Shown piece after piece: positions 9,803-19,665 of a stretch of 64,000 bases of DNA. The notes beneath the pieces are model-generated. The model worked only from the letters and a program-made list of their open reading frames with translations, had not been told where the DNA came from and did no database searches. A program made the position numbers and the translations under genes. This DNA comes from Runella sp. SP2. Its GTDB lineage: Bacteria; Bacteroidota; Bacteroidia; Cytophagales; Spirosomataceae. Each line of letters begins with the position of its first letter. Position 1 is the stretch's first letter. The DNA is taken from contig NZ_CP031030.1 in the NCBI RefSeq assembly GCF_003711225.1, forward strand, positions 620,001 to 684,000, written 5' to 3'.

Positions 9803-10762
9803 ATGAAATCCGCCTTATCTTTGCGTTTTGTTTTTGGTCTTATAGCTCTCTTTTTCAGTTGTACTATGTCGCGTTCTCAAACCGTCATTCCTCTTTGGCC
9901 CGATGGACAAATTCCCAATGACCTAAAAAATCGTAGCATTCAGGAAAAAATCGAAGTCGGAAATGACGGAGTTCTGCGCATTAGTAACATTGTGCTACCT
10001 ACGCTGTCGGTCTATATGCCCGAAAAGCCGACGGGTGCAGCTGTGGTAATTTGCCCAGGGGGTGGTTATCGCATTGAAGCTTCTGGCCACGAGGGTGTGG
10101 ATGTGGCGCAGTGGTTTAATAGTTTTGGGGTAACGGCGTTTGTGTTAAAATACCGTTTGCCTGACGATGCCCTTTGGGCCAACAAACACGAAGTCGCGCT
10201 CCAAGATGCGCTCAAAGCCATGCAGTTGGTGCGTAGCAATGCCACCAAATACAAAATAGACCCCAATCGTATTGGCATCATGGGCTTCTCAGCAGGAGGG
10301 CATTTGGCATCCACGGTAAGCACGCATTGGCAATCAGCGCCTTCTATGACAGGGCTGAAAAACCTCCCCAACGCCGAAATTTGCAAGCCTAACTTTTCGA
10401 TTTTGATTTATCCCGTGATTAGTTCGGGGCCTTTCAAACACGCAGGTTCGTTTGAGTTGTTGTTGGGTAAAAACCCGTCTGCCGAACAAATGGACTATTA
10501 CTCTAGCGAAAAGCAAGTGACCGAAAAAACACCGCCTACGCTTTTGGTACATGCCACCGACGACAAAGGTGTACCCGTAGAAAACAGTTTGATGTACTAC
10601 GATTCCCTAAGAAAGCTTAAAATTCCTGCTTCTATTTTGGTATATGAAAACGGCGGGCATGGCTTTGGACTGGGCAAAAAACAAAAAGGCTCAGTCAAAC
10701 ATTGGCCCGACGGCTGCCAAGCGTGGATGGAAGGAATGGGGCTGCTCGAACCGAAAAATTAG
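9803..10762 (+). CDS. Exported alpha/beta-hydrolase, carbohydrate-esterase-like
   Basis: A 319-residue secreted hydrolase. The start at 9803 (MKSALSL) gives a clean signal peptide (hydrophobic FVFGLIALFF, then S.SQ); the upstream ATG at 9770 adds 11 polar residues. CPGGGY near residue 85 is the oxyanion-hole loop, GFSAGG holds nucleophile Ser163, and HATDDKGVP and NGGHGFG supply the acid and His. The arrangement matches the acetyl-xylan-esterase/BD-FAE type often annotated as endo-1,4-beta-xylanase B-like in Bacteroidota. It probably removes acetyl groups from plant polysaccharides in the periplasm. A lipoprotein cleavage at FFS-Cys20 is possible but the lipobox is weak. It is apparently monocistronic. 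Confidence 0.8.
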   Translation: MKSALSLRFVFGLIALFFSCTMSRSQTVIPLWPDGQIPNDLKNRSIQEKIEVGNDGVLRISNIVLPTLSVYMPEKPTGAAVVICPGGGYRIEASGHEGVDVAQWFNSFGVTAFVLKYRLPDDALWANKHEVALQDALKAMQLVRSNATKYKIDPNRIGIMGFSAGGHLASTVSTHWQSAPSMTGLKNLPNAEICKPNFSILIYPVISSGPFKHAGSFELLLGKNPSAEQMDYYSSEKQVTEKTPPTLLVHATDDKGVPVENSLMYYDSLRKLKIPASILVYENGGHGFGLGKKQKGSVKHWPDGCQAWMEGMGLLEPKN

Positions 10763-10849
10763 AATTAACGCACTATATTTTTGATAAAGTGTGACTTTTA
10801 TAGCCCTTCCTGCAACTAATACTTCAAAACACATTAAGCCTTTATTGTT

Positions 10850-11365
10850 GTGGCAAAAGTTTCGTTGCAGGAAGAATTTTTACGGCTAATAACTACCCAG
10901 CAAAAGCTAATTCATAGCCTTTGCAGCCTTTATTTTTCCCAAAGCGAAGACCGAAAAGACATGTTTCAGGAAATCGTTCTTCAGCTTTGGAAGTCATTTC
11001 CTTCGTTTAAACATCAGTCCAAAGAATCCACTTGGATATATCGAATTGCGCTTAATACCATCTTTACGAAGCTGCGAAAGGATAAGTCGCGCCCAAAAAA
11101 CGAGCCTTATTCGGACGATGTGTATCAGATTTCGGAGGCAACCAATTCGCTCGAACTAACGCAAGCCACCCAGGAACTTTACTTAGCTATTGAGCAACTT
11201 TCCGATTTGGATAAGGCCATCATTACGCTTTATTTGGAAGAATATAGCTACGACGAAATCGCAAGTATTTTGACCTTGAGTCGCACCAATGTCAGTACCA
11301 GAATCAATCGAATTAAAGCAAAACTCGAACGAATTTTAAAAACCAATGGCCATGAATTTAGATGA
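10850..11365 (+). CDS. ECF-type RNA polymerase sigma factor
   Basis: 171 residues. Region 2 (about residues 10-75) contains the DMFQEIVLQLWKSFPSF core-binding/-10 element and STWIYRIALN; region 4 (about 115-165) has DLDKAIITLYLEEYSYDEIA followed by the LSRTNVSTRINRIK helix-turn-helix. The start is a GTG at 10850. It overlaps a short downstream gene by 14 bp, the usual place for a membrane anti-sigma factor. Target promoters are not evident. Confidence 0.88.
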   Translation: MAKVSLQEEFLRLITTQQKLIHSLCSLYFSQSEDRKDMFQEIVLQLWKSFPSFKHQSKESTWIYRIALNTIFTKLRKDKSRPKNEPYSDDVYQISEATNSLELTQATQELYLAIEQLSDLDKAIITLYLEEYSYDEIASILTLSRTNVSTRINRIKAKLERILKTNGHEFR

Positions 11366-11549
11366 ATTAAAACCACTGTGGGAGTCTTACAAAACGCAGG
11401 TAAACGACCAGTCGGAGTGGAGTGCTGCGGAGCTTTCGCGACTCATCCAACCCCGTCCTGCACCAGTGCTTTGGTACCAAAGAGTCCAGCGGCCTTTGCT
11501 CCACTTTTGCGTAAGTTGTTTTCTGATGGGCATTACTTCTGGTTGTTAA
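11352..11549 (+). CDS. Short membrane protein in the anti-sigma position
   Basis: 65 residues starting at the ATG at 11352, overlapping the sigma gene by 14 bp. The N-terminal half is soluble (LDELKPLWESYK, LSRLIQPRP) and the C-terminal half is one hydrophobic segment (LLHFCVSCFLMG) that ends abruptly at TSGC. Anti-sigma factors in this position are usually much longer, so this may be a minimal cytoplasmic-plus-one-helix anti-sigma factor or a gene shortened by a premature stop. No zinc-binding HxxxCxxC motif is present. Function is inferred from position only. Confidence 0.55.
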   Translation: MNLDELKPLWESYKTQVNDQSEWSAAELSRLIQPRPAPVLWYQRVQRPLLHFCVSCFLMGITSGC

Positions 11550-11568
11550 ACTCATAACCCTTTTTCAC

Positions 11569-12414
11569 ATGTTGGCATATATCATTTGGGATATTTATCC
11601 CGACCTCATCACTATTGACTTTTTGGGAAAGACTTTACCGATTCATTGGTATAGTTTGTTGTTTGCTTTTAGCTTTTTGGTAGGAAAATCGCTGATTACC
11701 TTCATTTTTCAAACCGAAAAAGTGGACGCCTCCAAAGCCGATTCTTTGTTGATTTATGTAGCAGTTGCTACCGTCATCGGTGCTCGTTTGGGGCATTATT
11801 TATTCTACGAATGGGAGCTTCTTTTTTCCCAACCCAAGGAATGGTTGTTGTCGTTGGTGAGCCTGCCTTTCTTCGGCTTGGCCAGCCACGGGGCTATTAT
11901 CTCCATTATTTTGGCCTTGATTCTTTACAGTCGGAAGGCAGGTAACCCTTCATTTTTATGGTTGGCTGATCGGATTGTCATTGCGGTTGCGTTAGGAGGG
12001 GCGTTGATTCGAACTGGAAATTTGTTCAATTCCGAAATTTATGGCAAACCTACCGACATGCCTTGGGGATTTGTTTTTGTCCACGAAACTGACTTTCGTT
12101 TATTGCCCCTCGTTCCCCGCCATCCTACCCAACTCTACGAAGCCTTTTTCTGCCTATTTTTATTCGCATTGACTTTTTATTTATGGAAACAAAAAAGGCA
12201 AGCATTGCCAGAAGGAACCATTTTAGGGTTGTTTTTGATGTTGCTTTTTGGCTTTCGTTTTATGGTTGAATTTCTTAAAAATCCACAGGAAGATTTTGAA
12301 AATGAGATGATTGTAAATATGGGGCAATGGCTCAGTTTACCTGCTATTTTGATGGGAATCTTTGTGCTGGTTTATTCCCAAAAGCGACGAGTGACTGCTG
12401 TGTGGGATAAGTAG
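11569..12414 (+). CDS. lgt: Prolipoprotein diacylglyceryl transferase
   Basis: 281 residues with about seven membrane segments. It carries the Lgt hallmarks HWYSLLF near the N-terminus, GARLGHYLFYE, LASHG, GGALIRTGNLFNSEIYG (the usual signature is G.(I/L)GNFFN.E..G) and HPTQLYEA. It transfers a diacylglyceryl group from phosphatidylglycerol to the lipobox Cys of prelipoproteins in the inner membrane. It starts 19 bp after the short sigma-linked gene and may be read through from it. It ends before a strong bidirectional terminator. Confidence 0.95.
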   Translation: MLAYIIWDIYPDLITIDFLGKTLPIHWYSLLFAFSFLVGKSLITFIFQTEKVDASKADSLLIYVAVATVIGARLGHYLFYEWELLFSQPKEWLLSLVSLPFFGLASHGAIISIILALILYSRKAGNPSFLWLADRIVIAVALGGALIRTGNLFNSEIYGKPTDMPWGFVFVHETDFRLLPLVPRHPTQLYEAFFCLFLFALTFYLWKQKRQALPEGTILGLFLMLLFGFRFMVEFLKNPQEDFENEMIVNMGQWLSLPAILMGIFVLVYSQKRRVTAVWDK

Positions 12415-12441
12415 TAAAGCAATTGTAGATTTAGTCAAGGC

Positions 12442-12482
12442 AACAAAAAAGCCCCGACCTTGCAGTCGGGGCTTTTTTGTTG
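12442..12482. terminator. Bidirectional intrinsic terminator
   Basis: A perfect stem of about 17 bp with a GCCCCGAC / GTCGGGGC core and A7/T7 tracts on both sides (AACAAAAAAG...CTTTTTTGTT) lies between converging lgt and the nuclease gene. Confidence 0.92.
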
Positions 12483-12497
12483 ATACACAATTCTGTT

Positions 12498-15400
12498 TTA
12501 CGGTAGCTTCACTACTTTAAGCGTAGTGTGCTTGTCCGAAGTAGAAACTTTCAAAAGATAAACGCCCGTTTCGAGCCCTTTTGTTTCCATCTCTTCCAAG
12601 TGAGCGTGAGTTTCAGCCACAAACGAGCGACTTAACACTTCACGGCCTGTAACGTCTGTTAAGCTGGTTTGCACCGATTGACCTTTGCTATTTTGTACTT
12701 TTAAGCGAAGAACGTTTGAAATTGGATTAGGCATCACTGTTGCGAAAGTCCCGTTATCGCTTATCTGTTGCCCGTTCTCTGCTGCCCTAGCTGCTCCAAT
12801 ACCTACACCATCTTTCGATTGGATACGGAACCAATATTCTTGGTAAGCAAGCACGTTGCCTTGGGCCTTACGCGTAGCGGGGTAAATACTTCCCCAGCCT
12901 TTCATATCCCAATAGCGAATACCTAACTTATACAATCCTTTTGGCAAACCAGCGTCATACACGTTTTGTCCGCTACCGTTGTCTTGGTAAAATCCATAGG
13001 CAGGATGGTTTTGGGCATAAAGTTCGGTCCAGCCCTCGCGGTTGGCGTACATGAAATAAGGGGCGTTGTTTTCGTGGGTGTTAAACGAACGAACCACGCC
13101 CATTTCGGGAGTTGCTAACATATCAAACGTCAACGAACCATCTGTGCCCAAACCACAAGCTTCCACATTGATGGTCCAGTAGCGGGGCGCGATTTTGTTG
13201 GCATTCTCCACAAAATACAAAGTCGGGTTTTGCTGCGTACTCTGTTCTAATTCTGGACCGCCGTCTCGGGTGATAAACTGGCTCGTCCATGCCGAACGGT
13301 CGTTGGTTTTAACGGCCGATTTTGATTCACCAATGTTGATGAGTGTCACCGCAAAAGCATTCCAGTAAACGTCGATTCGTGCACTTTCGGCGCTTTGACA
13401 GCCTCCTTCAAAGATACATTTCGCCCAGTAGGTTTGTTTGGTTACATTGTTAAAGGCTACTTCAAAGCTTGGCGTATTTATGCCTGTGTTCCAAGAAGTG
13501 GTGCTTCCCGCTGGGCAATTGGCTGTTATAGTTACGGAAGTTCCCATACACACAATCTGCTGAGACGCAGTCACTACAGGGGCAACCTGAGTAGGCGAAA
13601 CTGTAAAGGTGACTACGTTACTTTTCTCGCTGACACAGCCGTTTTCGGTTTGACAACGGGCATAATAAGAGGTAGTTTCGGTAGGAACTGTGGTAGGTAA
13701 GTTAGGCAATGCGATGTTTGTAGTGGCATTGTACCAAATGGTTTTTAAGCTACCACAAGTTGACTGACCACTGAAACTTGCTGAAGAATTACAACTTCCT
13801 GTAGCAGATAATGATGCTGTAGGAGTGGCTGGGATGGTCACTAATTTTAAGCGCATTACTCCCGATTCGCTTTCTACGCAAGAACCAGTTCCACCAGCTT
13901 GGCGGCAACGGACGCGGTAGTTATGAAACTGATTGTCGATTAATGCTTGGGGGATTCCTGCACTGTATTCGCCACCATCTACTGAATAAAGAAGGATTTC
14001 GCCCGCACCGCAAGTAGCGTTAAAAGTCAAAGTATTGGCTGGCGAACTACAGACTTCTTTTGTCTCACCTGCGGCCACAGTTACTCCATCGACTAGCAAA
14101 GACACATTTTGTGGAACAGCAGCGCGGTAATTTATGGTCAAGGTGTAGGTTCCTGTCACGGTCGTTGTACAAGTCACGTCTGAGCACGCCGCTTGGTAGC
14201 GGTAGGGTTGGTTGTTGGATGGTTGAGACGTAGGAGCTGTTGTTGACCAATCGCTCCAAGCTCCGTTGCCCGCCTGAACGCGCCAAAATGTTGAACCCGA
14301 AACGCAAGATGTGGAAACTGAAAACTGCAAACTGTTAACTGGATTACTGTCAGCGTCGCAAAGTTCGAGTGTTTTACCTTCTTCCAACGGAATGCCCACG
14401 TAAGAAATAGCCACGGAAGGTTTGGTATTTACTTTAATCGTACCTGCGCCATTGGCCACGGCACAGCTATTGCCCGTGGTCACGATGCTATAATTTGAGC
14501 TACCGCTGTTGGTAGGTGTTCCACTAATGGTAAGTACGTTTCCACTGAGCAAGCTTGTAATGCCGTCAGGTAAACCAGTTACGGTAGCGTTTGTAGCACC
14601 TCCGCCTAACGTATAAGTAATGGGTACCATAGGGGTATTGATACAAACGGTTTGGTTTTCAGTAGCCGCGGCCGAAGTAAGTGTCAATGTATGTGCTGGA
14701 GAAATTGTCATAGAGCCAGTTGCACTAGCTGTTATACAATTGTTTCCCGTTGTAATGATAGTGTAGTTAAAACTACCACTTTGTGTGGGTGTTCCAGTAA
14801 TTGTTAGGACTTTGCCAACAACGTTTGCTGTCACTCCGTTTGGTAAACCATTTACGGTTGCTCCCGTTGCTCCACCATCAAATCCGTAGGTAATGTCAGT
14901 AATTGGCGTATTTACACAGACAGTTTGAGTGGTAGTTGTAGGAACGGAGGTAAGGTTAATAACGTGATTAGGGTTAACAACGATGGTGCCCGAGCCACTT
15001 GCTGTATTACAACTATTTCCTGATGTTACAATAGTGTAGCTAAAAGTGCCACTAACAGATGGTGTACCATTAATGGTTAACACACCTGCTGTAACAGCGC
15101 CAGTGACTCCTGTTGGTAGGCCAGAAACGGTGGCATTGGTTGCTCCTCCACCAATTGAGTACGTAATGGCTGTGATGCCATTATCAATACAAAGTGTTTG
15201 ATTAGAAGTAGCCGTGGCCGAAGTAAGTGTCAACGTATGAACTGGATCGACGGTAATGGTTCCTGTGGCTGTGACAGCTGGAGAACAACCGCCCGAAGTA
15301 GTTACGGTATAATTGAACGGACTACCCACGGCAGTGGTTGGACTGCCACTAATGGTGAAGACACCTGCATTGAAAATTCCTGTTACGCCATCAGGGAGAC

Positions 15401-18400
15401 CTGAAACGGTCGCACCCGTTCCACCGCCACCGATGGCGTAGGTAATGGGTGTGATGGCAGTTGTGGCACAAACTGTTTGCACATTACTACCTACTGCTGA
15501 CGAAAGTGTAATCGTTGGATCAGCACAAAGGTTCAATCCGATCAGAATTGGGTCGTGATCCGATGAGCGGAAAACGTCATTACTGTACAAACTTGTTTGA
15601 TGGTTTACTGATTTAAATTCAAGGTTATAATCTAATGAGGTAGGTTCGTCGGCATTGATGTGCCACTTTTCAGCGCCAGTTACCTGACTTGTTAGACTAG
15701 AACTACCCAAAGCGTGGTCAAGCGAACCAAATTCACCCCCAAACAAATAAGAATAAGAAGTAGGATTTAACAAGTTGCTGTATCCACTTGAAGCAAAAGT
15801 CGTCATTGGCTCTTCTTTGGCATAAGCATTAAAGTCACCAATGAGTAAATAGTCGGGGTCGTTGGTGCTTGTTGGTTTTGTCGCTAACCAAGCTAGTAAA
15901 TCTTGGGCTTGACGAGTACGAGTGCCATTAGACAAGCCCTGCCCGTCGTTGGCATCAGCATCGCCTGTTCCACCCGAGCTTGAGCCTTTTGATTTAAAGT
16001 GGTTGACAACCAACGTAAAAACGGCGCCGTTTGATTTTTGACGAATGGTTTGAGCCAAAGAACTACGCCCCACAGAAAGGTATGAACCTGTGCCATAATT
16101 GAGAGGAATCGCTGCAGAAGTACCAACCAATTCTACCGCCGCAGGTTTGTAAATCATTCCAACTGTAATTTGGTCGGTTGCAATATCTCCTGAGCGAACA
16201 AAATCGTATGTACCACTGGCCGTGGCAGCGTTGAGTCCGTTGACAAGGTCTTGAATGGCACTAGCGGGGCCGTCGCCATCATCTTCCAATTCCATCAAAC
16301 CTACCACATCAGCACCGCCTGTTACAATACCATTGATAATCTTATCCCGTTGACGGTTAAATTCATTGAGGTTATCAGCACCACGAGAAGTAGGGAAACC
16401 GCCGCCAGCTCCGTTGCCATTGAAATAGTTAAGGATATTGGCACTTCCTACTTTGAGTGTTGCAGCCCCTAGTGAAGGTGGCGTTGCAGGGCGAGCATTG
16501 GTAGCAATAAAGTTAGGACTGGTCAAGGTTTGGATACGATACCCTTCAAAACGATGGTCGAGGACACCCGCAAGTTCTTCGACTTCGTCGCCCGTACGAA
16601 GGGTATTTGAAGCACTCAATGGATTACCGCCTCTCCCAAAAATAATCGGGTCAAGGTTTTGTGAACCTTGGCCATCATCTAGGATAATTATACGCTTTGC
16701 ATTTTCTTCCTGATGAGTAGCATATCCAGATACACTCGGTGCATTGAACTGGGTATATTGGTCTAAGCGGGCATCAGTGCCAGGTTGATTGTTGCCACCA
16801 CCCGAAGATAATGTAAGTTGCCCAAAACGCCCCAAAGTAAAATGGTCAGTAACGGCTAAGTTTCCAGATGCTGCTTTTATTACAACGCGCATTCCTTCGT
16901 ACCGTTCCCAATCAGCGACATTAGTGATGGGTAATTGTACATTTTGAGGCGTAGGAAGTGGGTTGCCTGAGCTTACGATAGAAATAATGGGATTGGTTAA
17001 TTGAGTCAAACTACTTGAAGTACCTGAGGTAAATTCTGCCACAGTACCTGACACACATACCAAATCACCTACTTGTACATCTACTGCTGGGACTCCGCTG
17101 CCTTGGAATACAAAGATACCTTCGGCGGTGTTTGGATTTCCGTCAGAATCAGCGTCTTCTTCTTGCACGTAGAAACCACCTAAGCGAGTAACCCCTCCTG
17201 TGTTTTGAAAATCACCCACAACTATCCCACGAATAACTTGCGTACCTGAAAATGAAGTGGTAGCCCCTGTTCCCTGAATGGTAGAAATTAAGGTTGGCGT
17301 GGCGCAGTTAACGTCATCGTTGGTTATGGTTCCAAGACCTTGGGCATCACTTACATTTGCTCCTGTAACATTTGTGATGTTGACAAAGAATGTCTCATTC
17401 GATTCCCCATCTGTATCACCATTGATTGTCACTGAAAATGTTTTAGTCGTTTCTCCTTCGGCAATGGTTTGTGCTGTTAGCGATTGACTTACGTAATCAT
17501 TGTTGGCAGCAGTAGCGGTGTTATCGGCGGTTGCAATGTCAAAAGTAACTCCACCTGCGGGTGCTGGAGAAGAAAGCGTCACCGTAAATGTCATGGTAGT
17601 CGTTCCAACATTCCCTTCAGTAACTGTTACGTCATTGATAGACAGGTTAGGAACCACTACTGCCGCATCGTCATATGGCGCGAAGGCGATTCCTCTGAAT
17701 GCAGTATTATTAGGAGCAGTAACGAGTGTTGTCACTGTTCCTGATAGGGTGCCGTTATAACCTGAATTATCAACAAAACTCACCAAAGTGGAGTTACCAG
17801 TAGCATACAATGTAACGCTACCTGCATTGACCGTTGCTACTATGCCTCGATACGTTCCTGAAATAGAACCGTTGGCAGTCCAAGTGCCACTTACAAGTGA
17901 AAATTTCTTCAATCCCCCTGAGTCATCAGCAACGTACAAGACATCAGGTCCAGCAACTGAAGCATCGAGGTCAACAAAAAAGAAACCATAAGGAGTGAGA
18001 GCGGTAGGAATGCCTGGAAGGCCAGTCAAAGTTTGTCCACTCGTAGTTGGAGTACCTGTTCCTACTGTTGCAATTTTAATGTTGGCTGCACCAGAAGAGT
18101 GAGATACATAAAGTTGATTATTAATAATATCAATATTACGTATGTTTGTAACGGTGGTACTTAATTGCGTTGAGGTAGTGGCTCCTAAGGTAGTATAGCG
18201 TGCGCCTGCATTAGAGGCTGAAGAAGCTGTACCAGCTACCCAAAAATCTGTACCGTTAGTTGTTACAACCGAACGAATATTACTTCCACTAAACCCATCT
18301 GTTAGCCCAGTAGAAGCATCAATCGTACCATCATATTTTATTCTTGCAATTGTTCGATTAATAGTACTTGAAGCTGAGGAAGCAATATTTGCTGTTCCGA

Positions 18401-18767
18401 CTTCAGCATCATAACCTGCCACTGTTAAGTATTTAAAATCAACAGAACGCGTCAATGCACCTTCTGAAGTAGCGGATCCTGATAAAACAAGGCGTTTATT
18501 TACCCCAATAACAGTAGTGGGTAAAGAAATAGACTGAACGGCTGTTCCTGAAGTAGTGTATTCTTTTAAAAATGTGGCCGTTCCAGTACCACCTAGTGAT
18601 GCTGCCCCGTCTCCCACTTGCACGATTACAATATTTCCTTTTGTAAATGAAGTTTGAGAAAATACCGTTATTTGAGTAGTAAACATAGAGAGGAGGAAAA
18701 AACTTAGTTTCCCCCAAAAGGTTTTTGAATACCTTAACCTAGAAAAATGATGTAGAAGTTGAATCAT
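12498..18767 (-). CDS. T9SS-exported ExeM/NucH-like nuclease with Calx-beta and Ig-like repeats
   Basis: 2089 residues. In order: signal peptide (about 1-38, ending VFSQ); a beta-rich region (40-370); a Calx-beta domain (about 371-484, N-terminus LSINDVTVTEGNVG, ending GTITNDD); a lamin-tail/OB-like region typical of ExeM nucleases (486-760); an endonuclease/exonuclease/phosphatase domain (about 770-1080); four tandem 88-residue Ig-like repeats (about 1085-1440); further Ig-like modules; and a T9SS type A sorting domain (about 2010-2089, VMPNPISN...GVYLLKV). Nuclease residues are visible: Asn in SANILNYF, Glu in LMELEDD, VNHFKSK, GDFNAY and the final SDHDP. It is therefore probably a secreted or surface-attached metal-dependent DNase. 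It is apparently monocistronic. The 2-kb array of spacers after the enzyme is unusually long. Confidence 0.9.
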   Translation of the reverse strand: MIQLLHHFSRLRYSKTFWGKLSFFLLSMFTTQITVFSQTSFTKGNIVIVQVGDGAASLGGTGTATFLKEYTTSGTAVQSISLPTTVIGVNKRLVLSGSATSEGALTRSVDFKYLTVAGYDAEVGTANIASSASSTINRTIARIKYDGTIDASTGLTDGFSGSNIRSVVTTNGTDFWVAGTASSASNAGARYTTLGATTSTQLSTTVTNIRNIDIINNQLYVSHSSGAANIKIATVGTGTPTTSGQTLTGLPGIPTALTPYGFFFVDLDASVAGPDVLYVADDSGGLKKFSLVSGTWTANGSISGTYRGIVATVNAGSVTLYATGNSTLVSFVDNSGYNGTLSGTVTTLVTAPNNTAFRGIAFAPYDDAAVVVPNLSINDVTVTEGNVGTTTMTFTVTLSSPAPAGGVTFDIATADNTATAANNDYVSQSLTAQTIAEGETTKTFSVTINGDTDGESNETFFVNITNVTGANVSDAQGLGTITNDDVNCATPTLISTIQGTGATTSFSGTQVIRGIVVGDFQNTGGVTRLGGFYVQEEDADSDGNPNTAEGIFVFQGSGVPAVDVQVGDLVCVSGTVAEFTSGTSSSLTQLTNPIISIVSSGNPLPTPQNVQLPITNVADWERYEGMRVVIKAASGNLAVTDHFTLGRFGQLTLSSGGGNNQPGTDARLDQYTQFNAPSVSGYATHQEENAKRIIILDDGQGSQNLDPIIFGRGGNPLSASNTLRTGDEVEELAGVLDHRFEGYRIQTLTSPNFIATNARPATPPSLGAATLKVGSANILNYFNGNGAGGGFPTSRGADNLNEFNRQRDKIINGIVTGGADVVGLMELEDDGDGPASAIQDLVNGLNAATASGTYDFVRSGDIATDQITVGMIYKPAAVELVGTSAAIPLNYGTGSYLSVGRSSLAQTIRQKSNGAVFTLVVNHFKSKGSSSGGTGDADANDGQGLSNGTRTRQAQDLLAWLATKPTSTNDPDYLLIGDFNAYAKEEPMTTFASSGYSNLLNPTSYSYLFGGEFGSLDHALGSSSLTSQVTGAEKWHINADEPTSLDYNLEFKSVNHQTSLYSNDVFRSSDHDPILIGLNLCADPTITLSSAVGSNVQTVCATTAITPITYAIGGGGTGATVSGLPDGVTGIFNAGVFTISGSPTTAVGSPFNYTVTTSGGCSPAVTATGTITVDPVHTLTLTSATATSNQTLCIDNGITAITYSIGGGATNATVSGLPTGVTGAVTAGVLTINGTPSVSGTFSYTIVTSGNSCNTASGSGTIVVNPNHVINLTSVPTTTTQTVCVNTPITDITYGFDGGATGATVNGLPNGVTANVVGKVLTITGTPTQSGSFNYTIITTGNNCITASATGSMTISPAHTLTLTSAAATENQTVCINTPMVPITYTLGGGATNATVTGLPDGITSLLSGNVLTISGTPTNSGSSNYSIVTTGNSCAVANGAGTIKVNTKPSVAISYVGIPLEEGKTLELCDADSNPVNSLQFSVSTSCVSGSTFWRVQAGNGAWSDWSTTAPTSQPSNNQPYRYQAACSDVTCTTTVTGTYTLTINYRAAVPQNVSLLVDGVTVAAGETKEVCSSPANTLTFNATCGAGEILLYSVDGGEYSAGIPQALIDNQFHNYRVRCRQAGGTGSCVESESGVMRLKLVTIPATPTASLSATGSCNSSASFSGQSTCGSLKTIWYNATTNIALPNLPTTVPTETTSYYARCQTENGCVSEKSNVVTFTVSPTQVAPVVTASQQIVCMGTSVTITANCPAGSTTSWNTGINTPSFEVAFNNVTKQTYWAKCIFEGGCQSAESARIDVYWNAFAVTLINIGESKSAVKTNDRSAWTSQFITRDGGPELEQSTQQNPTLYFVENANKIAPRYWTINVEACGLGTDGSLTFDMLATPEMGVVRSFNTHENNAPYFMYANREGWTELYAQNHPAYGFYQDNGSGQNVYDAGLPKGLYKLGIRYWDMKGWGSIYPATRKAQGNVLAYQEYWFRIQSKDGVGIGAARAAENGQQISDNGTFATVMPNPISNVLRLKVQNSKGQSVQTSLTDVTGREVLSRSFVAETHAHLEEMETKGLETGVYLLKVSTSDKHTTLKVVKLP

Positions 18768-18797
18768 GGAAATTTAGTTTGATATAAATTGAAGTTA

Positions 18798-18824
18798 CAA
18801 ATTGATGAAAAGTGTTTTAAGCAA
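18798..18824 (-). promoter_or_regulatory. Candidate promoter of the nuclease gene
   Basis: On the minus strand TTG (18824-18822) is followed 16 bp later by TCAATTTG (18805-18798), one base from the Bacteroidota -7 consensus TAnnTTTG. It lies about 30 bp upstream of the ATG at 18767. Confidence 0.4.
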
Positions 18825-19594
18825 GAAGTAGCCCTAAAACGTGGGCCTAAATTACCTCTAAGTATATTACCGAAATATTATTTTTTGAAGCTAAGCCATA
18901 GTGCTAACGCATCATTTGGGAACTATTCAAAAGACGTGATGTACTAAAAATGGGTTAATGGTATGATGATTACAAGTGTAATGGCAACGTGTGACATCCC
19001 AAATATACAATCAGTTGGTTATATTTTATGGATATATGCGTACCTATTTTTCAAAATATAATCCAGATAATAGCAAATATCTATACTGCTGCATTCAATT
19101 CTTAAAAAAAATCAACCATTTGTTTAAATAATAATATTGTCAATTGGTATTTATCTATTTCTCTTCTCCCTCGTGATTTCCGTAATCAATAAGCCACGAA
19201 CAAATATACAGATAGGTAACAATCCGAAAATTATGCCTTTTGGTATGTTTTATAACAAAAAAAACATGTTTGTGAATAATCCATAATGTGCTGTAAACCA
19301 GTTTGGTTATATAGATAAAAAACGTAAATCTATTGGTAGTTAAAAACGCGTTTGGGTGACATAAATATCGGTGCGACTCTTTCATATTTTTTCCTCTAAA
19401 AACTTAGGAGATGTGAATCCATCTTTAAATTTTTATTAACGAATACAGAAACGGCTCGATTGGGCACTTCTGGTAGTTTGGGTAACCAATCAAACTGATG
19501 AACCCTAATTACCTACAATAGACAGAGTGGGACTTTTTCTGTGTGTTCACGCATTAGAATTTATTTGTATTTAAAATAATTCTAAATAATTTTT

Positions 19595-19623
19595 TTGAAA
19601 TTAGGCTTTCAAGGTTACTTTTG
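19595..19623 (+). promoter_or_regulatory. Bacteroidota-type promoter of the TonB receptor
   Basis: TTG at 19595-19597, an 18-bp spacer, then TACTTTTG at 19616-19623, an exact match to TAnnTTTG. Transcription would start near 19630, about 35 bp before the ATG at 19666. Confidence 0.7.
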
Positions 19624-19665
19624 TGCTTCTATTTAGAATTAGTCTGTACTTAAATTGATCTATCT

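Larger units (their letters stand above)
18768..19665. other. 898-bp AT-rich intergenic region
   Basis: The region separates the divergent nuclease and TonB-receptor genes. It holds a candidate promoter at each end. A 76-codon minus frame (19155-19385) looks like chance. No riboswitch consensus (B12, TPP) was recognised in the 200 bases before the receptor. Nothing else is supported. Confidence 0.6.

Noticed and set aside
19155..19385. 76-codon minus-strand frame in the long intergenic region
   Set aside because: Low-complexity AT-rich translation, no family pattern, no promoter or neighbour logic; likely chance.
19400..19665. Riboswitch before the TonB receptor
   Set aside because: No B12, TPP or other consensus elements could be matched; only a promoter is supported.
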